A stretch of 64,000 nucleotides of DNA from Ditylenchus dipsaci (GCA_004194705.1 SADC01000098.1:806001-870000); one strand, 5' to 3'; numbered from the stretch's first letter, positions 23,001-34,407 are shown. Numbers and translations are program-made. The notes: generated by a model from the letters alone, not told the origin.

Positions 23001-26000
23001 TTGTTTCGTGCTTCTCAGTCATCAGTTCCATTGTTTTAGCCTCATATTCACACTTCAGCTCAGACAACTCGGCTTTAATCAACGTCATTTCCAAGTGATT
23101 ATCTGCCAAGCTATTTTTCAGAGTTCTGTTTTCTCGAGCGATCTCCTGAATTCAACTCAATAACTCAATAAGTGTGTAAAGCTTATGATACCGGTAATTC
23201 TACTGTTGAGGCTACCCAGATTCGGTCGGGTTTTTTGCATCAGTCGGTTAAAAAAACCGGGTTTTTCAAACCTGGTTTTTGGTTCCGGTTTTTTCAAAAT
23301 TTTTCGGTCGGTTAATCGACCTGTACCCGGTTTTCGGTTAATTTTGACTTAACCCATTATTTCCCGAATTCATTTTCAAAAAAATTTGAATTTTTAATTT
23401 TTTATGGGAACGTTGTACATAGGGGTGAAATTATTGGTTTTGTTGTAAAAATGATATCAAAAATAGTGTTTTATCAATAGAAAGAAGAGTTATGAGTCAT
23501 CCTATTAGCATATGTTTATGCTTCTTTTTTCTCTTAGTTTATATAGTTCTTTTGAAATACAGCTGGCTATTTTGAAGAAAGAAGGAAGGAAGTCACTTCC
23601 CGTTTATAATTTGATTTTGTACAGCACTTTTACGACAAATATATTATTTTTGCTAAAGTAAATTCGTCTAATATGGGAGAGCTGGTCAATTTCTTCGAGT
23701 GTCTATCCTTGTTAGAGTCTGAGGACGTAGACGTGGAACAAATGGAGATTGTTGCGATCCCTCCGGAAGCACAGGACTCTGGTGAGGAAGCCATGGAGGT
23801 GGTGCTTATGCGCCGCTTGAGGAACACCTGAGCATCGACGAGAGTATATGTCCCTTTTTTGGCTGTCATTCTGCCAAACAATTCATCCGTGGCAAGCCTA
23901 TACGATTGGGGTTCAAGTATTGGTGCCTGAACACTCCATCTGGATACTTGATCAATTTCTTCTCCTATCAAGGTGCTGGAGAGGAGAGAGATGCTGCTCT
24001 AGGTCTTGGCGGTAGTGTGGTTAAGAAGCTATGCTCAGTTCTCCCAAATGACAACCACTTCACTATTTACGGCGACAGATTCTTCTCCTCCATCAAGTTG
24101 GCGTATGAACTAAAAAGACTGGGGATTGGATACACTGGAACTGTGAATGCATCTCGCACTGAAAAATGTCCACTGAGTGACGTGACAAAGCAGCCAAGAG
24201 GGTACTGCGAGTATCAGATGGATGAGTCTTCTGGTAATACTGCCATAATAATTTTTATTTCATTACTTTAGTGAATTTAGGGTCCTTGTGCTTGCGTGGA
24301 ACGACAACCGGCCAGTTATCATGTTGACAACCATCGACGACCTGGATCCAATGCATTCCGTAAGCCGTTGGTCGGCCGAGGAAATGAAAAGGATCCAGAT
24401 CGAGCAGTTAAACACTGTAGCCTGCTACAACAAGCACATGGGTGGTGTGGACAGAATGGACCAGAATATCAATAACTATAGGGTTTCCATTGTCTCTAAG
24501 AAGTGGTGGTGGTCGTGCTTCTGCATTGGAGTAGATACTGCAGTGCACAACGCCTGGCAGTTGCATAGAAAAGTCCACCCCAAGTGGGACTACCTCCAGT
24601 TTCGCCGCTATGTTGCCACCTCCTATATGCAAACATATGGAAATCCACCCACAGGACCCGGCCGAAGATCATCCCAAGATAGACAACTAACTTCTAAGCG
24701 AGTAAATGAGAGTGTGCGGCTTGACGGGTACAATCATTGGATTGCCACAATAGACTTATCTCTTCACTGCGGGGTTGTGATGGGAGAACTAACAAGAAAT
24801 GCGAAAAATGTAATGTAGGCCTGCATCCTGTACCTTGCTTCAAAGAATTCCACGTGAAAAACTAACGAAAATAGCAAAATCTCATATTTTTCATTATCAA
24901 ATGCTATTTTTGACACAAAATTTTTATAATAAAACCGGTACTTTTACCCCTGTATATGATGTTGCTAAAGAAATTTTTTTTTGAAACTTTTAGGTTAATT
25001 TTCATGCCCGTGGGAAAAAAGGGGTTAAATAAACCAGTATTTCGCTAAGCCCGGTTTTCGGTTTTCCCGCATTTTTTCGGTCGGTTTTTCGGTTTCGGTT
25101 TATTGACCGAAAAAACGCGGTTTTCGGTTAATCGACCGGTTCGGTTAACCGACCGAATCCAACCCTACTACACAGCTTAAAATTTGTTCCAATTTAATTT
25201 TTTTCCAAAATAGACCAATTGATGCATTTCGTAAATATCTAAAGACAGGGTATCTAAATTAAGTCTTTGAATAGTATTTTTGTAATACTTTTTAGACAAG
25301 GATATTTGACATAAAATTTTAGTCTTGCACTGGAACAGTAGAAGTGCCACGAAACTTACATCCAATTTTTCTTTGAATTGGTCTTTTTGCTCCGCGGTGC
25401 CATTTCCTGACTTAGACTCTTTCTTCAAAACCTTTTCCATTTTCTGTAGATGTTCGATATTAGATTGCAGTTCTTTCATTTCAGATTCAAGTTTTTCTTT
25501 TAATTCTTGTTTTTCTTTAGTTAGCCGTTGACGCTCCTACAATCAATTTAGTGGACTTATATTCGATAAAGGAAAATATTGTACCTCTTCACGAGCCTTG
25601 GTTTCAGCCATCATTAGTTGTTGGTCAATTTCGTTCTCGATCTCGTTCATTCGCCTATTGTAGTTGTCTCGTTCACTAAAAATGAAATTGTACCCCTATA
25701 GACACAGGGTGATTAAATTTTAATAAATTCAAATTAAAGTAAGTCAAGTCAGGGTCCCTTCTTCGTTAAAAAAAATAAAAAAAAAATCGGACACAGCACT
25801 TAGACATTAGCATTTTTTTCTTCGGAAATCCGCTGAGGACCAAGACAAAAATATGAAACAATGAGCCTATGCAAAAAAATACTCACGCTTTCTGCATATT
25901 CTGCAACAGTTCATTTTCTTCCCGCTTCTGGTCGATTTCACGACACAGGTTACCGACTACTTCTTCAAATTTGCTCATGATTTGTGGCACTCCAGATGAC

Positions 26001-27708
26001 TGGAGTTCCTGATACAATTGTAGCACCTCGTCTTTGCTGCGAAAATACCACAATGATAAGAGCTATACTTTATAAAACCATATACCAAGGAATATCTAAA
26101 GCTAGCTGCGGTTTTGGCGAAATTTTCCTTGAAGTGTCTCTTCTGTTCAATTTGCCTTTGACCGTTGGCTTAGTTTTTCCTAAAACGATTAAGATTACAG
26201 TAAATGCTAGTTTTTGAGCAAAAAACAGGTAATAATCTACTCAACTCTTTAATTTAAAATAATTCTTAAGGTTCAAAATGCCGTTTTAACCTCTTTTTAG
26301 TGCTATACGTGAAGTAAATTTCAGCCAAAAACTCACTCTTCCGTAGTAGGTTGTAGGCTCACTGTCATAGTAACTATTTGCATCCAGTAAACCATCTACT
26401 AACACTTCTTGATGATGCACCACAGCATCCTGACGACCATAGCCGTTATTATCGCCTGAGCTAACTCTGTTTTGAATTCCATCGAACCCTGCAAATATCC
26501 TTAGCTAACTACACAATTAATAGATAGTACCTAAAAGGGCATGCACACGCTTTTAACACTAGAAAGGTTCTTTGAACCAAAGTGAGCGTCTTGCTCAAAA
26601 TTTCATGCTGATCATTTCTAGACCGATCGAGCAACCGAAAAAAGTTCTTATAATGCGGATAATTTTAGCATTTGTAGTTCAGTGTACCATAGTGCGAGTT
26701 CGGCATAGTTTTTTGTCATGACTTTTTTGCGATAACTTATTATTATTTTCAATTCTTATCAGATGCACAGTTGATTGAGATTACTAATTTGTATAAATTT
26801 GCATGTGAATGTTGCAAAAAGTTTAACGAAAAAGTCAAAAATTCCTACAGACATGCTGTTCGTAATCCCAATTTTCCTTAGATATTTGGCTAGTAGTTTT
26901 TGTCCTCCGGTTTACTTATTCAAATTTTATATTTATAAGAAAAACAATTTATCAAGATTATTTGGCTACCAAAGAAGCCTATCAAACTTGAATTAACAGA
27001 TCTAAAGTTGACTTAATAAGTGTAAATACACTTCATTAAAAAAAACGTTTTGACGTAAAACTTTTTTAAAAATATAACACCGCATTCTTGCTCAGCATGG
27101 TCGGCTTACTTGTAAAACTGCTTTCAAAATTCAAAACTTGCTGTCAAATTTCAAATCTCTTTCGAGACAAATAGTATTTGGTTTTGAGAAAAAATTGATG
27201 TTTGAATGTCTTTTGTCTCGAAAGGAACCATAGATTTTCTTATAAAAGTAGGCTGTAACGTTAGAAATGGTCGGTTTATTTTAACCCTTACAGTATTGAG
27301 ACTCGATTTTAAGAACCAGACACAACTTCAATCTTATCTACTAATCAAAATAATTACAAGAACTACCACTAGATTGGCCCTTGAACAATGTCTCTTCGAA
27401 GCCGGCACAGAACTCTGACTTGTCAATAGTACCCGAATTATTAGTGTCCAGACATGAGAAAATAAATCTAAAATGGAACACAATATTATATTAATAAAGA
27501 CAGCGAAAATCACACCAAACATTGTTAAAAATTACTAAAACTCACACAATCTCATCGTTGGAAAGCTGAGGACAAGCAACTTTTAAATCATCTTTGGTTA
27601 AAAAGCCCTTGTTGTCAGAGTCTACAAAAGCATTGTACAAACTCAATAAAATGATTTGAAAACATGCTTACCACACATTTCAAACAACAGACTAGTTTGA
27701 GTCTCCAT
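17015..27708 (-). CDS. RASEF/CRACR2A-like large Rab GTPase: EF-hands, coiled coil, Rab domain
   Basis: Eighteen exons (5' to 3'): 27708-27672, 27621-27546, 27467-27367, 26488-26337, 26179-26086, 26036-25887, 25675-25585, 25536-25360, 23145-22958, 21855-21768, 21713-21557, 21512-21370, 20700-20565, 20518-20458, 20413-20393, 20230-20116, 17411-17135, 17091-17015; about 713 codons. Domains in order: two EF-hand loops (DSDNKGFLTKDD and DTNNSGTIDKSE) in residues ~13-60, a long coiled coil (exons 6-10) including LHETNDNLRGALD, a Ser-rich linker, then a Rab GTPase with P-loop GDASVGKSS, switch II WDTAGQERF, G4 NKID and a G5-like ECSALDGTN. This is the architecture of RASEF (Rab45) and CRACR2A (Rab46), calcium-responsive GTPases of membrane traffic. 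Odd points: exon 4 to 5 and exon 16 to 17 each miss phase by one base; a ~25-residue insert precedes NKID; G5 has SAL rather than SAK; the prenylated C-terminus was not found. Introns hold a piggyBac remnant, a tRNA pseudogene and MITEs. Confidence 0.88.
17505..18025. mobile_element. Fold-back element with AAATTTGGTACAAAAAAGT units
   Basis: The right arm 17895-17990 is ~18-bp tandem AAATTTGGTACAAAAAAGT; the left arm 17535-17580 carries the inverse. Outer ends share CGTTTTAGATG and its inverse. It lies in the intron between Rab exons 16 and 17. Confidence 0.6.
18087..18300. repeat. Inverted repeat, ~200 bp
   Basis: AAAGTGATGTCTGC...CGCGTTTTT at the left and AAAAACGCGAGACCTAGACATCACTTT at the right (shown in parts) pair around 18190. 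An AATGGGAG/CCCATT outer match is also present. No coding potential seen. Confidence 0.6.
18842..18963. mobile_element. TACGGTA-end MITE, copy 4, short (motif TGCACC)
   Basis: Begins TACCGTATGTCCTCTAATTA with palindrome TGCACCGGTGCG and ends AATCAGAGGAAATACGG. The inner body is deleted, leaving ~122 bp. Confidence 0.7.
19085..19640. mobile_element. Fold-back element with AATTGCGCCAATGCG units, plus a nested MITE
   Basis: Ends GCGAAAGATATTTG and its inverse flank arms of ~15-bp AAATTGCGCCAATGCG units (19130-19195, inverse 19545-19610). Nested at 19235-19486 is a MITE with ends TTTAAAGGGGCATGCCCACG, also present at 33383-33600. Confidence 0.65.
22218..22302 (-). pseudogene. tRNA-Gln(CTG) pseudogene with a 13-nt intron
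   Basis: The minus strand folds as a tRNA. Acceptor halves are AGTCTTA and TAAGACC, the D-arm region is TGGTGTAATGGTTAGCA (a typical A box), the anticodon loop is CTCTGAA with anticodon CTG, and the anticodon stem is GGGA/TCCC. About 13 nt (TATGTTGGAACAA) interrupts the loop after the purine at position 37, where tRNA introns occur. The T arm is CTGAG/CTCAG. Two defects argue for a pseudogene: the first acceptor pair is A:C, and the T loop is TTAAAAT rather than TTCAAAT, losing the near-invariant C56 and damaging the B box. It sits in an intron of the RASEF-like gene, on the same strand. Confidence 0.7.
22661..22770. mobile_element. Short hAT-like MITE
   Basis: Terminal inverted repeats are CAGGCATGTGC at the left and GCACATACCTG at the right. 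The interior is GC-rich. The flanking octamers ACTGGTGT and ACTAGTAT agree at 6 of 8 positions, as expected for an old 8-bp hAT target duplication. Confidence 0.45.
23212..25167. mobile_element. ~1.95 kb element with ATTCGGTCGG arms enclosing the piggyBac remnant
   Basis: The left arm (about 23212-23350) and right arm (about 25035-25167) are inverted and built from CGGTTTTTCGG/CGGTTAATCGACC-type motifs. Both outer ends carry ATTCGGTCGG; the right end reads TAGGGTTGGATTCGGTCGG on its own strand. The piggyBac-like ORFs lie between them. It is unclear whether the arms belong to the piggyBac element or to an unrelated MITE that captured it, because I find no clean TTAA duplication at the ends. 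Confidence 0.55.
23673..24818 (+). pseudogene. Degraded piggyBac-family transposase inside a RASEF-like intron
   Basis: The core frame starts near 23790 with APLEEHLSIDES and runs to the TAG by 24271. It continues in another frame from 24275 (EFRVLVLAWNDNRP) to the TAG by 24818. It matches piggyBac/PGBD DDE transposases: first Asp in LSIDES, second in IYGDRFFSS, third in GGVDRMDQN, so the usual catalytic aspartates appear present. A short ATG frame at 23673-23831 encodes an acidic leader in a different frame. The ~150-residue N-terminal dimerisation region normally found before LSIDES is missing. A ~38-nt GTAATA...TTTAG segment near 24235-24272 looks like an intron, but removing it leaves the frame off by one, and I see no C-terminal zinc-binding Cys cluster. 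Hence an internally deleted, probably dead copy. It lies on the strand opposite its host gene. Confidence 0.8.
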
Positions 27709-28499
27709 ATTAAAGTTGTAAAATACCTTTTCTGTGACAAACTAAACTGGTGTCTAATCACTTTGAGGACCCCCTAAATCTGCAAAATAATAAAAAGTAA
27801 TGAGTGAATAAAAAGAAATCTGCTTGAGACTGCAAATATTTGTATTAAAAATAGGAAGTGAAATTCAATAAGCTCAATTATTAATCGATTTTTGCCCACT
27901 ATAATGAAACTGGAATTATTATACTGAAAAAAGTGGTGTTACATTAGAATTTATTATCAAAGCCTCGTAAAACCAATTTTTTGGCAATAAACATTGTGTA
28001 ATCGTAAATACACTAAATTCTTATTCAACAAATGATAGGTTATTGGAGAAAGAGAATTATTAGAAAAAACGGTAGCTAATATTAATTATACAGGATGTCC
28101 CAACTTCTTCTGACACATTAATTTTTCGCATATCTTTTTTTCTACGCGCCATAATTCCTTCTTAGATCACTTATTCGAAAGCCCTATTATTCTTATTTAT
28201 TTTTTGAAAACGACTGGCTAATTTTATTCTGTCTATGCTGTGATACATACAGATAATCTGCTGGCGCAGGACATAAATTGTGGGTACCCGCTGATCCATG
28301 TAGACACGGCTCTTTAAACAATTGGAGTAAAGTTAAGTGATCGAACCGGCCATGGATATTGGATATAATCCACCCCATAGGGAAGTGAAGGTCGAGGAAA
28401 TCTCGAACTTGTCTTGCCCGATGCAGAGGTGCACCATCTTTTTTTCAAATCTATCAGCTTGGCAAAGTAAATAAAAGGAGGCTGTAGCGTTAGAAATGG

Positions 28500-28810
28500 T
28501 CGGTCTATTTTCCCCAACGTGTTCACGAAGTCGGAGTTGGAGTATGTCTGATTAGTGAAGACCTTTCATGCCGGAAATCGGTACATTTCGCCCCTCTATG
28601 AGCTATTAGTGGCGGCAGCCTTGCAACTATGAGTCTGAACAATCAAAAAGCTTGAAAAATGAAAAGTTTTGGCGAAAAACGCGCTCACTAATCAGAGATA
28701 CTCAAACTCCAACTCCGACTTCGTTATCACGTTGGAGTCGGAGTTGGAGTATTTGGCACCGTGAACACCTTTTACTCCAACTCCAACTCCGAATTCCTGA
28801 ACGAGCCATT
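28500..28810. mobile_element. Fold-back element with GGAGTTGGAGTC hexamer units
   Basis: GTGTTCACGAAGTCGGAGTT at the left and inverse ACTCCAACTCCGAATTCCTG/AACGAGCCATTA at the right. Same layout as the 5905-6369 element but with GGAGTT/GGAGTC units. It overlaps the 5' flank of the RASEF-like gene. Confidence 0.6.
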
Positions 28811-29625
28811 ACGATAATATAAAAATCTCGAATTTCTATGAGGACTCAAAAATAACACCGAGGAGTTCGAACAGTAAAAAAGGGCAGTCCGGCAAGTTAC
28901 GTAAGGCTCAAAAAATGGCATGGGCATGCAAGTTCGACACGAAATTTAAGGTAAACAAATTGTTGTTAAAGAGAAATCGTAATTATAGTCTAATTGTGTT
29001 TATTTTAGATACTTTTAGGAAAACTGGAGGGGAGAGGATTATTTAAAGAAATAGCAGTGAACTTTTTTTAATTAATTTAGAAAGTTTTTTCCCCTAAAAA
29101 CAAGCGTATGACTAAAACACCTTTTAAAGAACCTGCAAATGTATAAAAAGCCAAAAACTGCGTCGCAAAACTTTATTATCAAGCAAAACAAGTAATTTAT
29201 TGTTATTAGCGAGTCGAAACATGCCCAGGAGTCAGATCAATAAAATAGATCAATATGGGAATGTCATAAGATCCATTCAAGAGCTAAAACACTAGCCCTA
29301 CAAATGATGAACCTGAATAATGGGGTGAGGACACGTGTAGAACAACATACATACCCCTCTCTACTCCTATTTCTAACAAGCCTTTACATGTGCGAAATAG
29401 AGAGCGCTTGTACACCTGTATCACCCTCCTCCTCACATAAGGCCCAAGTGAAATAGCTGACATGAAAAGAAGCAGAGATGGGCTGAATGGGGGGGGGTTA
29501 AATTCACTCAAAAAGCTGGATTTTAATATTATGTCTCATTGATTAAAGTTTTGCCTAATTCGATGTACAGTAAAAAGTCGACATGTATTTAATTTAAAGA
29601 CAACGGGTTGTGATTTCTCAAAACT

Positions 29626-29847
29626 TTGTGGTTATTCTTGCTCGTTGGTTGTGAGACGCTTCAAGTGCGTCCAAGCTCATCAATGGCTCTCAATTTATTT
29701 TCATGTGCAGCAAACCAAGAAACTTTTGACCAGTGCATCAACTCTTGTCCAAGCAAGTGTACGCCTCTCTGTACAAAACTTCAAGAGTACAATTTTTTCG
29801 GGGAAAAAGGCTTTCTTTTCAGACCTCAGGCGTATCCCCTCACATGA
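29626..29847 (+). CDS. Possible trypsin-inhibitor-like (TIL) cysteine-rich exon
   Basis: The frame encodes a hydrophobic leader (LWLFLLVGC, no upstream ATG in frame; first ATG at 29683) and then a five-cysteine block CAANQETFDQC, INSC, PSKC, TPLC. That spacing resembles the N-terminal half of TIL domains of secreted serine-protease inhibitors, with NQETF in place of the usual NE-x-F/Y. The second half of a TIL domain is not visible in this frame. A strong acceptor (TTTCTTTTCAG, ending near 29821) suggests the exon structure continues. It may be a partial or decayed gene. Confidence 0.35.
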   Translation: MWLFLLVGCETLQVRPSSSMALNLFSCAANQETFDQCINSCPSKCTPLCTKLQEYNFFGEKGFLFRPQAYPLT

Positions 29848-29923
29848 AAAATCCCCATTTCTCTGGGTTGAAGACTAGCCGCACACTAAGACAGTTAAGG
29901 AGTCAGCGGACTTAAAGCGGGAA

Positions 29924-30175
29924 GTGGCTTTGGACGTCAAGAAGCAGAAGTCGTCGTTGTCTTGTTGCCAGAAGCAGAGGCATAGTCAGAAAAATCTGAC
30001 AGGGGGGGGTATAGCCCTTCTCGCCCCCTGTCCACGCCCCTGGCCAGAAGCCAGTCAGTCTCTCCACAAGATCAGTAGTTCAAGCAGAAGTCAATCCGTT
30101 TCCTCAAGTCTAATCTCATGCAGAAATGACTTAGAAGCCGCTCAAAAGGCAAAGAAGAGAGCATCTAAGCGCTAA
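29924..30175 (+). CDS. Ser/Lys-rich ORF, possible last exon of the 29.6 kb gene
   Basis: An open frame ends at TAA by 30175. It is Ser, Gln, Lys and Arg-rich (ends DLEAAQKAKKRASKR) and contains a less convincing Gly/Pro-rich stretch around 30000-30050 with a G8 run that could be intronic or an insertion. There is no recognised family. It lies on the strand of the TIL-like exon and could be its 3' part. Confidence 0.25.
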   Translation: MALDVKKQKSSLSCCQKQRHSQKNLTGGGIALLAPCPRPWPEASQSLHKISSSSRSQSVSSSLISCRNDLEAAQKAKKRASKR

Positions 30176-30199
30176 TTGTATAATCTAACCGCCTTTGTG

Positions 30200-31430
30200 T
30201 ATGTACCCTGTGCGTGTGTTACCGATAAAGTTGAACCCCATAGTTCTACAAACTATGATAAATAAAAAAAAACTATTTGCGCACAAAGTACCCAACCTTA
30301 CCATCCCAGGGTTAATTAAACAAATAACATTAATTTAACGATATCTTAACTTTTAATTGTATCAAGCATCAATATCCATCTATGGGAAAGGATACCCGCA
30401 AATCACGGTTCAACTTTATGCTTAATCAATAAAAATATGAATATGAATCATAAATATGGCAATGCATTTGAAAAATTAAAGACAAAAAAGATATGCAGCT
30501 AATGGCTATTTTTTGAAGTAAAAAAACAATGAATAACGAAGAAAGAGCAATAAAGAATTTTTTCTCTAACTGTACCATAAAATCAATTGTGGTTTGATTA
30601 TACCTGACATTTTTTGAAATAGAGCTCCACCAAATAAGCCAGTCTGTCTATCTGATTCTCTAGCTAGTGCTAGCCAAGTTTAATACTCAAAACTAACGAA
30701 ACTTTTTATATAGAATCAGACAGAAAAGTTTTTTCTTTATTAAGACTTAGATATCCAGATTATTTCATCAGTCACTATAGATAAACAAATTTATAAATTA
30801 TTTATTTGCTCAATGTGATTAGGAAAATAGAGAAAAAATATTTTTTATTATAAATTATAAAGCACGTTCGAGATTAATTTTGGCGTTTCCGGGGGACACA
30901 CACATCGTGTGCTTTAGCCAAGTCCTGTCCGACGAATCAAAATTTTGCTGTATTTTGTGAAAACTCGTACATTATTTTGGTGTCTACAAATTCGGCAGTT
31001 AATAGAGAACTGAATACAAAAAATCTCGTCGAACGCACTTTTCCAGCAAAAGGTACGGGAAAATATGAGTATCAAACACGGCTTTGTCAAACGACAGGTG
31101 TGAATATAGCCTTGTAAGTAATTCTAAGAAAGGGCGTAATTTCAATTTTCGCCTAGAGGTGTGAGGGCAACGGTGTGTCAAAATCGAAAAAAGTGCAAAC
31201 TTGCGGTGACATTTGTTGCTGTAGCATTTTTTTTCGTTTTTTGAGTAAAAATTTCGTTTTTATTAATTAATTGATTTATATTAATTTTCAAAACCCTACA
31301 AAATCGACCCTTATATTTGGTGTTATTGATCCCTAGGGGTGTAGTAAGTGGTTTCAACCGCAAAATTTTTTAAAGGCAGAATTTTGATTCAAACTTTTTC
31401 AAATGCATTTTAAAGTTAAATAAAAGGGCT
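30200..31430. other. No gene seen
   Basis: AT-rich intergenic DNA. I found no convincing coding exon, RNA gene or structured repeat on either strand. Confidence 0.5.
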
Positions 31431-31439
31431 TTTAGAATG

Positions 31440-33385
31440 TTAACACGTGAAAGGCTGGCTGTAAATGCGGTTCATTTAGATGCAGAATTTCACGTAGATC
31501 ATTTTTTAAAAATATTTGTACGGGTGTTGGGACGGGTCAAGTGACCTAAAAACCGGTTTAAAATCTACGACCATTTCAAGGAAAATGGGAAAATTTCCGA
31601 GAGGTAGAAATAATTTATCACTAGACTACAGCTATGACTGTTATATGTCAAAATGATCGCTAGGATCTGCCTTTTCGAATGAGTATATGTGAGCTTTAAT
31701 CTGTTTGCAAAAAGTTGGACAACCAGCGTCCAACGCCCAAACCACCGTTTTCTCACTAGTCAAATTTCCGCTTAAGGCCGCTCACGAGCACGTTATAGCT
31801 GTGTATAACTGCTAAATGTTTGGTCAATACTTGTAGCGAAATTCAAAAGCTACAAGATAGGCGAAAAATCTGCACAGAAATTAAAGAAAAGTCACTCAGA
31901 AATTTTAGAAAAAGAGTTAAAACCTGCTGTTTTCTGGCACTGGGACTTGAAGGATACCTGGCTTGGCATATTCCTGGCCGAATTTCTATAAAAAATTTAG
32001 AGTGCAATATAGCAAAATGATCAGCACGAAAAATGCAACAGAACTAGTGCAAAGACTCACAGGACAACAAGTAAAATGTAACAAAATTCAAGCCAAAACA
32101 ATTTGACTCCAAAACCCTACAAAAAACCAGGGTCTTTTCGACGAAAATTCAGGTGGCTGTCACTTGATTTCGTAATTTTCACAAAATTTTATAGGCAATT
32201 TTTAAAAAATAAAAATAGCACGTGATAGAGCGAAAAAAACTGCATAAGATACGATGTTTAGATCACAGGGAAGACAGCGCTTTCTCTTTTTTGAAAGGAT
32301 TGAAAAACCATGCTGGCAACCTTTTTAGGAATAGACGATTCTGGTTATATTATTATTACCAATTTTATTTACCAAGACGTGGCAATTTAAATATTTTTTC
32401 GAAAATGCACTATCCTACCCAGTTTCACATGAGTTTCTTTGAGAAATAATTGTGTCGATTTGAACACAAGCAAAATTAAACCAGAATCGTCTATTCCTAA
32501 AAAGGTTGCCAGCATGGTTTTTCAATCCTTTCAAAAAAGAGAAAGCGCTGTCTTCCCTGTGATCTAAACATCGTATCTTATGCAGTTTTTTTCGCTCTAT
32601 CACGTGCTATTTTTATTTTTTAAAAATTGCCTATAAAATTTTGTGAAAATTACGAAATCAAGTGACAGCCACCTGAATTTTCGTCGAAAAGACCCTGGTT
32701 TTTTGTAGGGTTTTGGAGTCAAATTGTTTTGGCTTGAATTTTGTTACATTTTACTTGTTGTCCTGTGAGTCTTTGCACTAGTTCTGTTGCATTTTTCGTG
32801 CTGATCATTTTGCTATATTGCACTCTAAATTTTTTATAAAAATTCGGCCAGGAATATGCCAAGCCAGGTATCCTTCAAGTCCCAGTGCCAGAAAACAGCA
32901 GGTTTTAACTCTTTTTCTAAAATTTCTGAGTGACTTTTCTTTAATTTCTGTGCAGATTTTTCGCCTATCTTGTAGCTTTTGAATTTCGCTACAAGTATTG
33001 ACCAAACATTTAGCAGTTATACACAGCTATAACGTGCTCGTGAGCGGCCTTAAGCGGAAATTTGACTAGTGAGAAAACGGTGGTTTTGGGCGTTGGACGC
33101 TGGTTGTCCAACTTTTTGCAAACAGATTAAAGCTCACATATACTCATTCGAAAAGGCAGATCCTAGCGATCATTTTGACATATAACAGTCATAGCTGTAG
33201 TCTAGTGATAAATTATTTCTACCTCTCGGAAATTTTCCCATTTTCCTTGAAATGGTCGTAGATTTTAAACCGGTTTTTAGGTCACTTGACCCGTCCAACA
33301 CCCGTACAAATATTTTTAAAAAATGATCTACGTGAAATTCTGCATCTAAATGAACCGCATTTACAGCCAGCCTTTCACGTGTTAA
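31440..33385. repeat. 1.95-kb near-perfect palindrome
   Basis: The left arm 31440-32346 and right arm 32479-33385 are inverted copies of ~907 bp with very few differences (e.g. one base in a GTTGGGACGG/CCGTCCAAC site). The unique spacer is ~132 bp. Outer ends are TTAACACGTG/CACGTGTTAA. Both arms encode the same short chance ORFs; no transposase is recognised. Confidence 0.92.
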
Positions 33386-33600
33386 AGGGGCATGCCCACT
33401 CTTTTAAAATTGCTTACCGCCAATTCAAAGTTTTTCCTAATCGTTGGGTTTCTGTATGAATTTTTTAACTTGGTTTCTAACGAAGCTATGCCCAAAATTT
33501 TATTGTAGGCTTTGTTTTGTTAGAAACCAAGTTGAAAGATCCGTACAGAAGCTCAATGATTGACGAGCACCAATTTTAAACCCATGTGCATGCCCCTTTG
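33383..33600. mobile_element. MITE with AAAGGGGCATGC ends
   Basis: AAAGGGGCATGCCCAC and GTGCATGCCCCTTT form the ends, with inner inverted TTGGTTTCTAAC/GTTAGAAACCAA. Same family as 19235-19486; a fragment (AAAAGGGCATGCACACGC) is at 26532. It abuts the 1.95-kb palindrome. Confidence 0.65.
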
Positions 33601-34400
33601 AGGTGAAAGAGGTGAATTCATGTGCAAACAACGCACTATTACACAGCTCAAACATAGAACTTTCTCATGAGTATAATAGAAGATGCTGAGCTGTATAAGT
33701 TCAACCATCCTGAAGAAAAATATATACTTTTAAACTAAGAGTTTTTGCGAAAATTAGTATTTGAGGGCATTGCACCCAAGTTTCACGTCCGATCTTGTGA
33801 TATTCGTGCTCAGCAGCTCCAAAAACTTTTAGATAGTCCGACTTTCCTATGTTAATCTACCCGTAAAAACAGTCGTTAGGCGTAAGATCCCGAGATGTTC
33901 AACTTTTCAAAGTAATAATAAAGGAAGAACAAGTAAACTTCATGACTCCTCTTTCTTAAAGAAATATTTTCTTACTAAATTTATAATGCTCCACCTAATG
34001 TTTTAATATTTTATCCAAGCATTTGTGGTGCTTTTCAATAATATTTTAAATAAAACTATGCGGCTTGTTATACTAGGTTGACGGATCAGCCATTAGATCA
34101 AAACCTTCCATGACACTCATTATTGACACATGGTATTTAATTCTTATTGCAAGTCACAATATTTTGTCCAAGAATTTAGTCGCAATTTACACGCGTTTTA
34201 TTTTTCAAGCAACTGTGAGCTCTTGAAGTTGACGACAGCCCCTTTTTCAACTTCTCAGGGGCGTCCAGATCTTGGATTGTCTTGAAGTGTCGCAGTTCTG
34301 ATTATCAACTTTGAGAACTACTCATAAGCTGTTGTTATTGGCAGAGTTTCGGCTATCTTTGCTTAAAGGAGGACAGACTTCAGGGGGGGGGGGGGGGTAA
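33600..34400. other. No gene seen
   Basis: AT-rich DNA between two repeats, with a 16-base G run near 34383-34398. No coding exon recognised. Confidence 0.45.
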
Positions 34401-34407
34401 GGTGGAA

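Noticed and set aside
31820..33005. Identical ORFs on opposite strands (MVNTCSEIQKLQDRRK type)
   Set aside because: They are the same chance frame in both arms of the 1.95-kb palindrome, with no family features or splice context.
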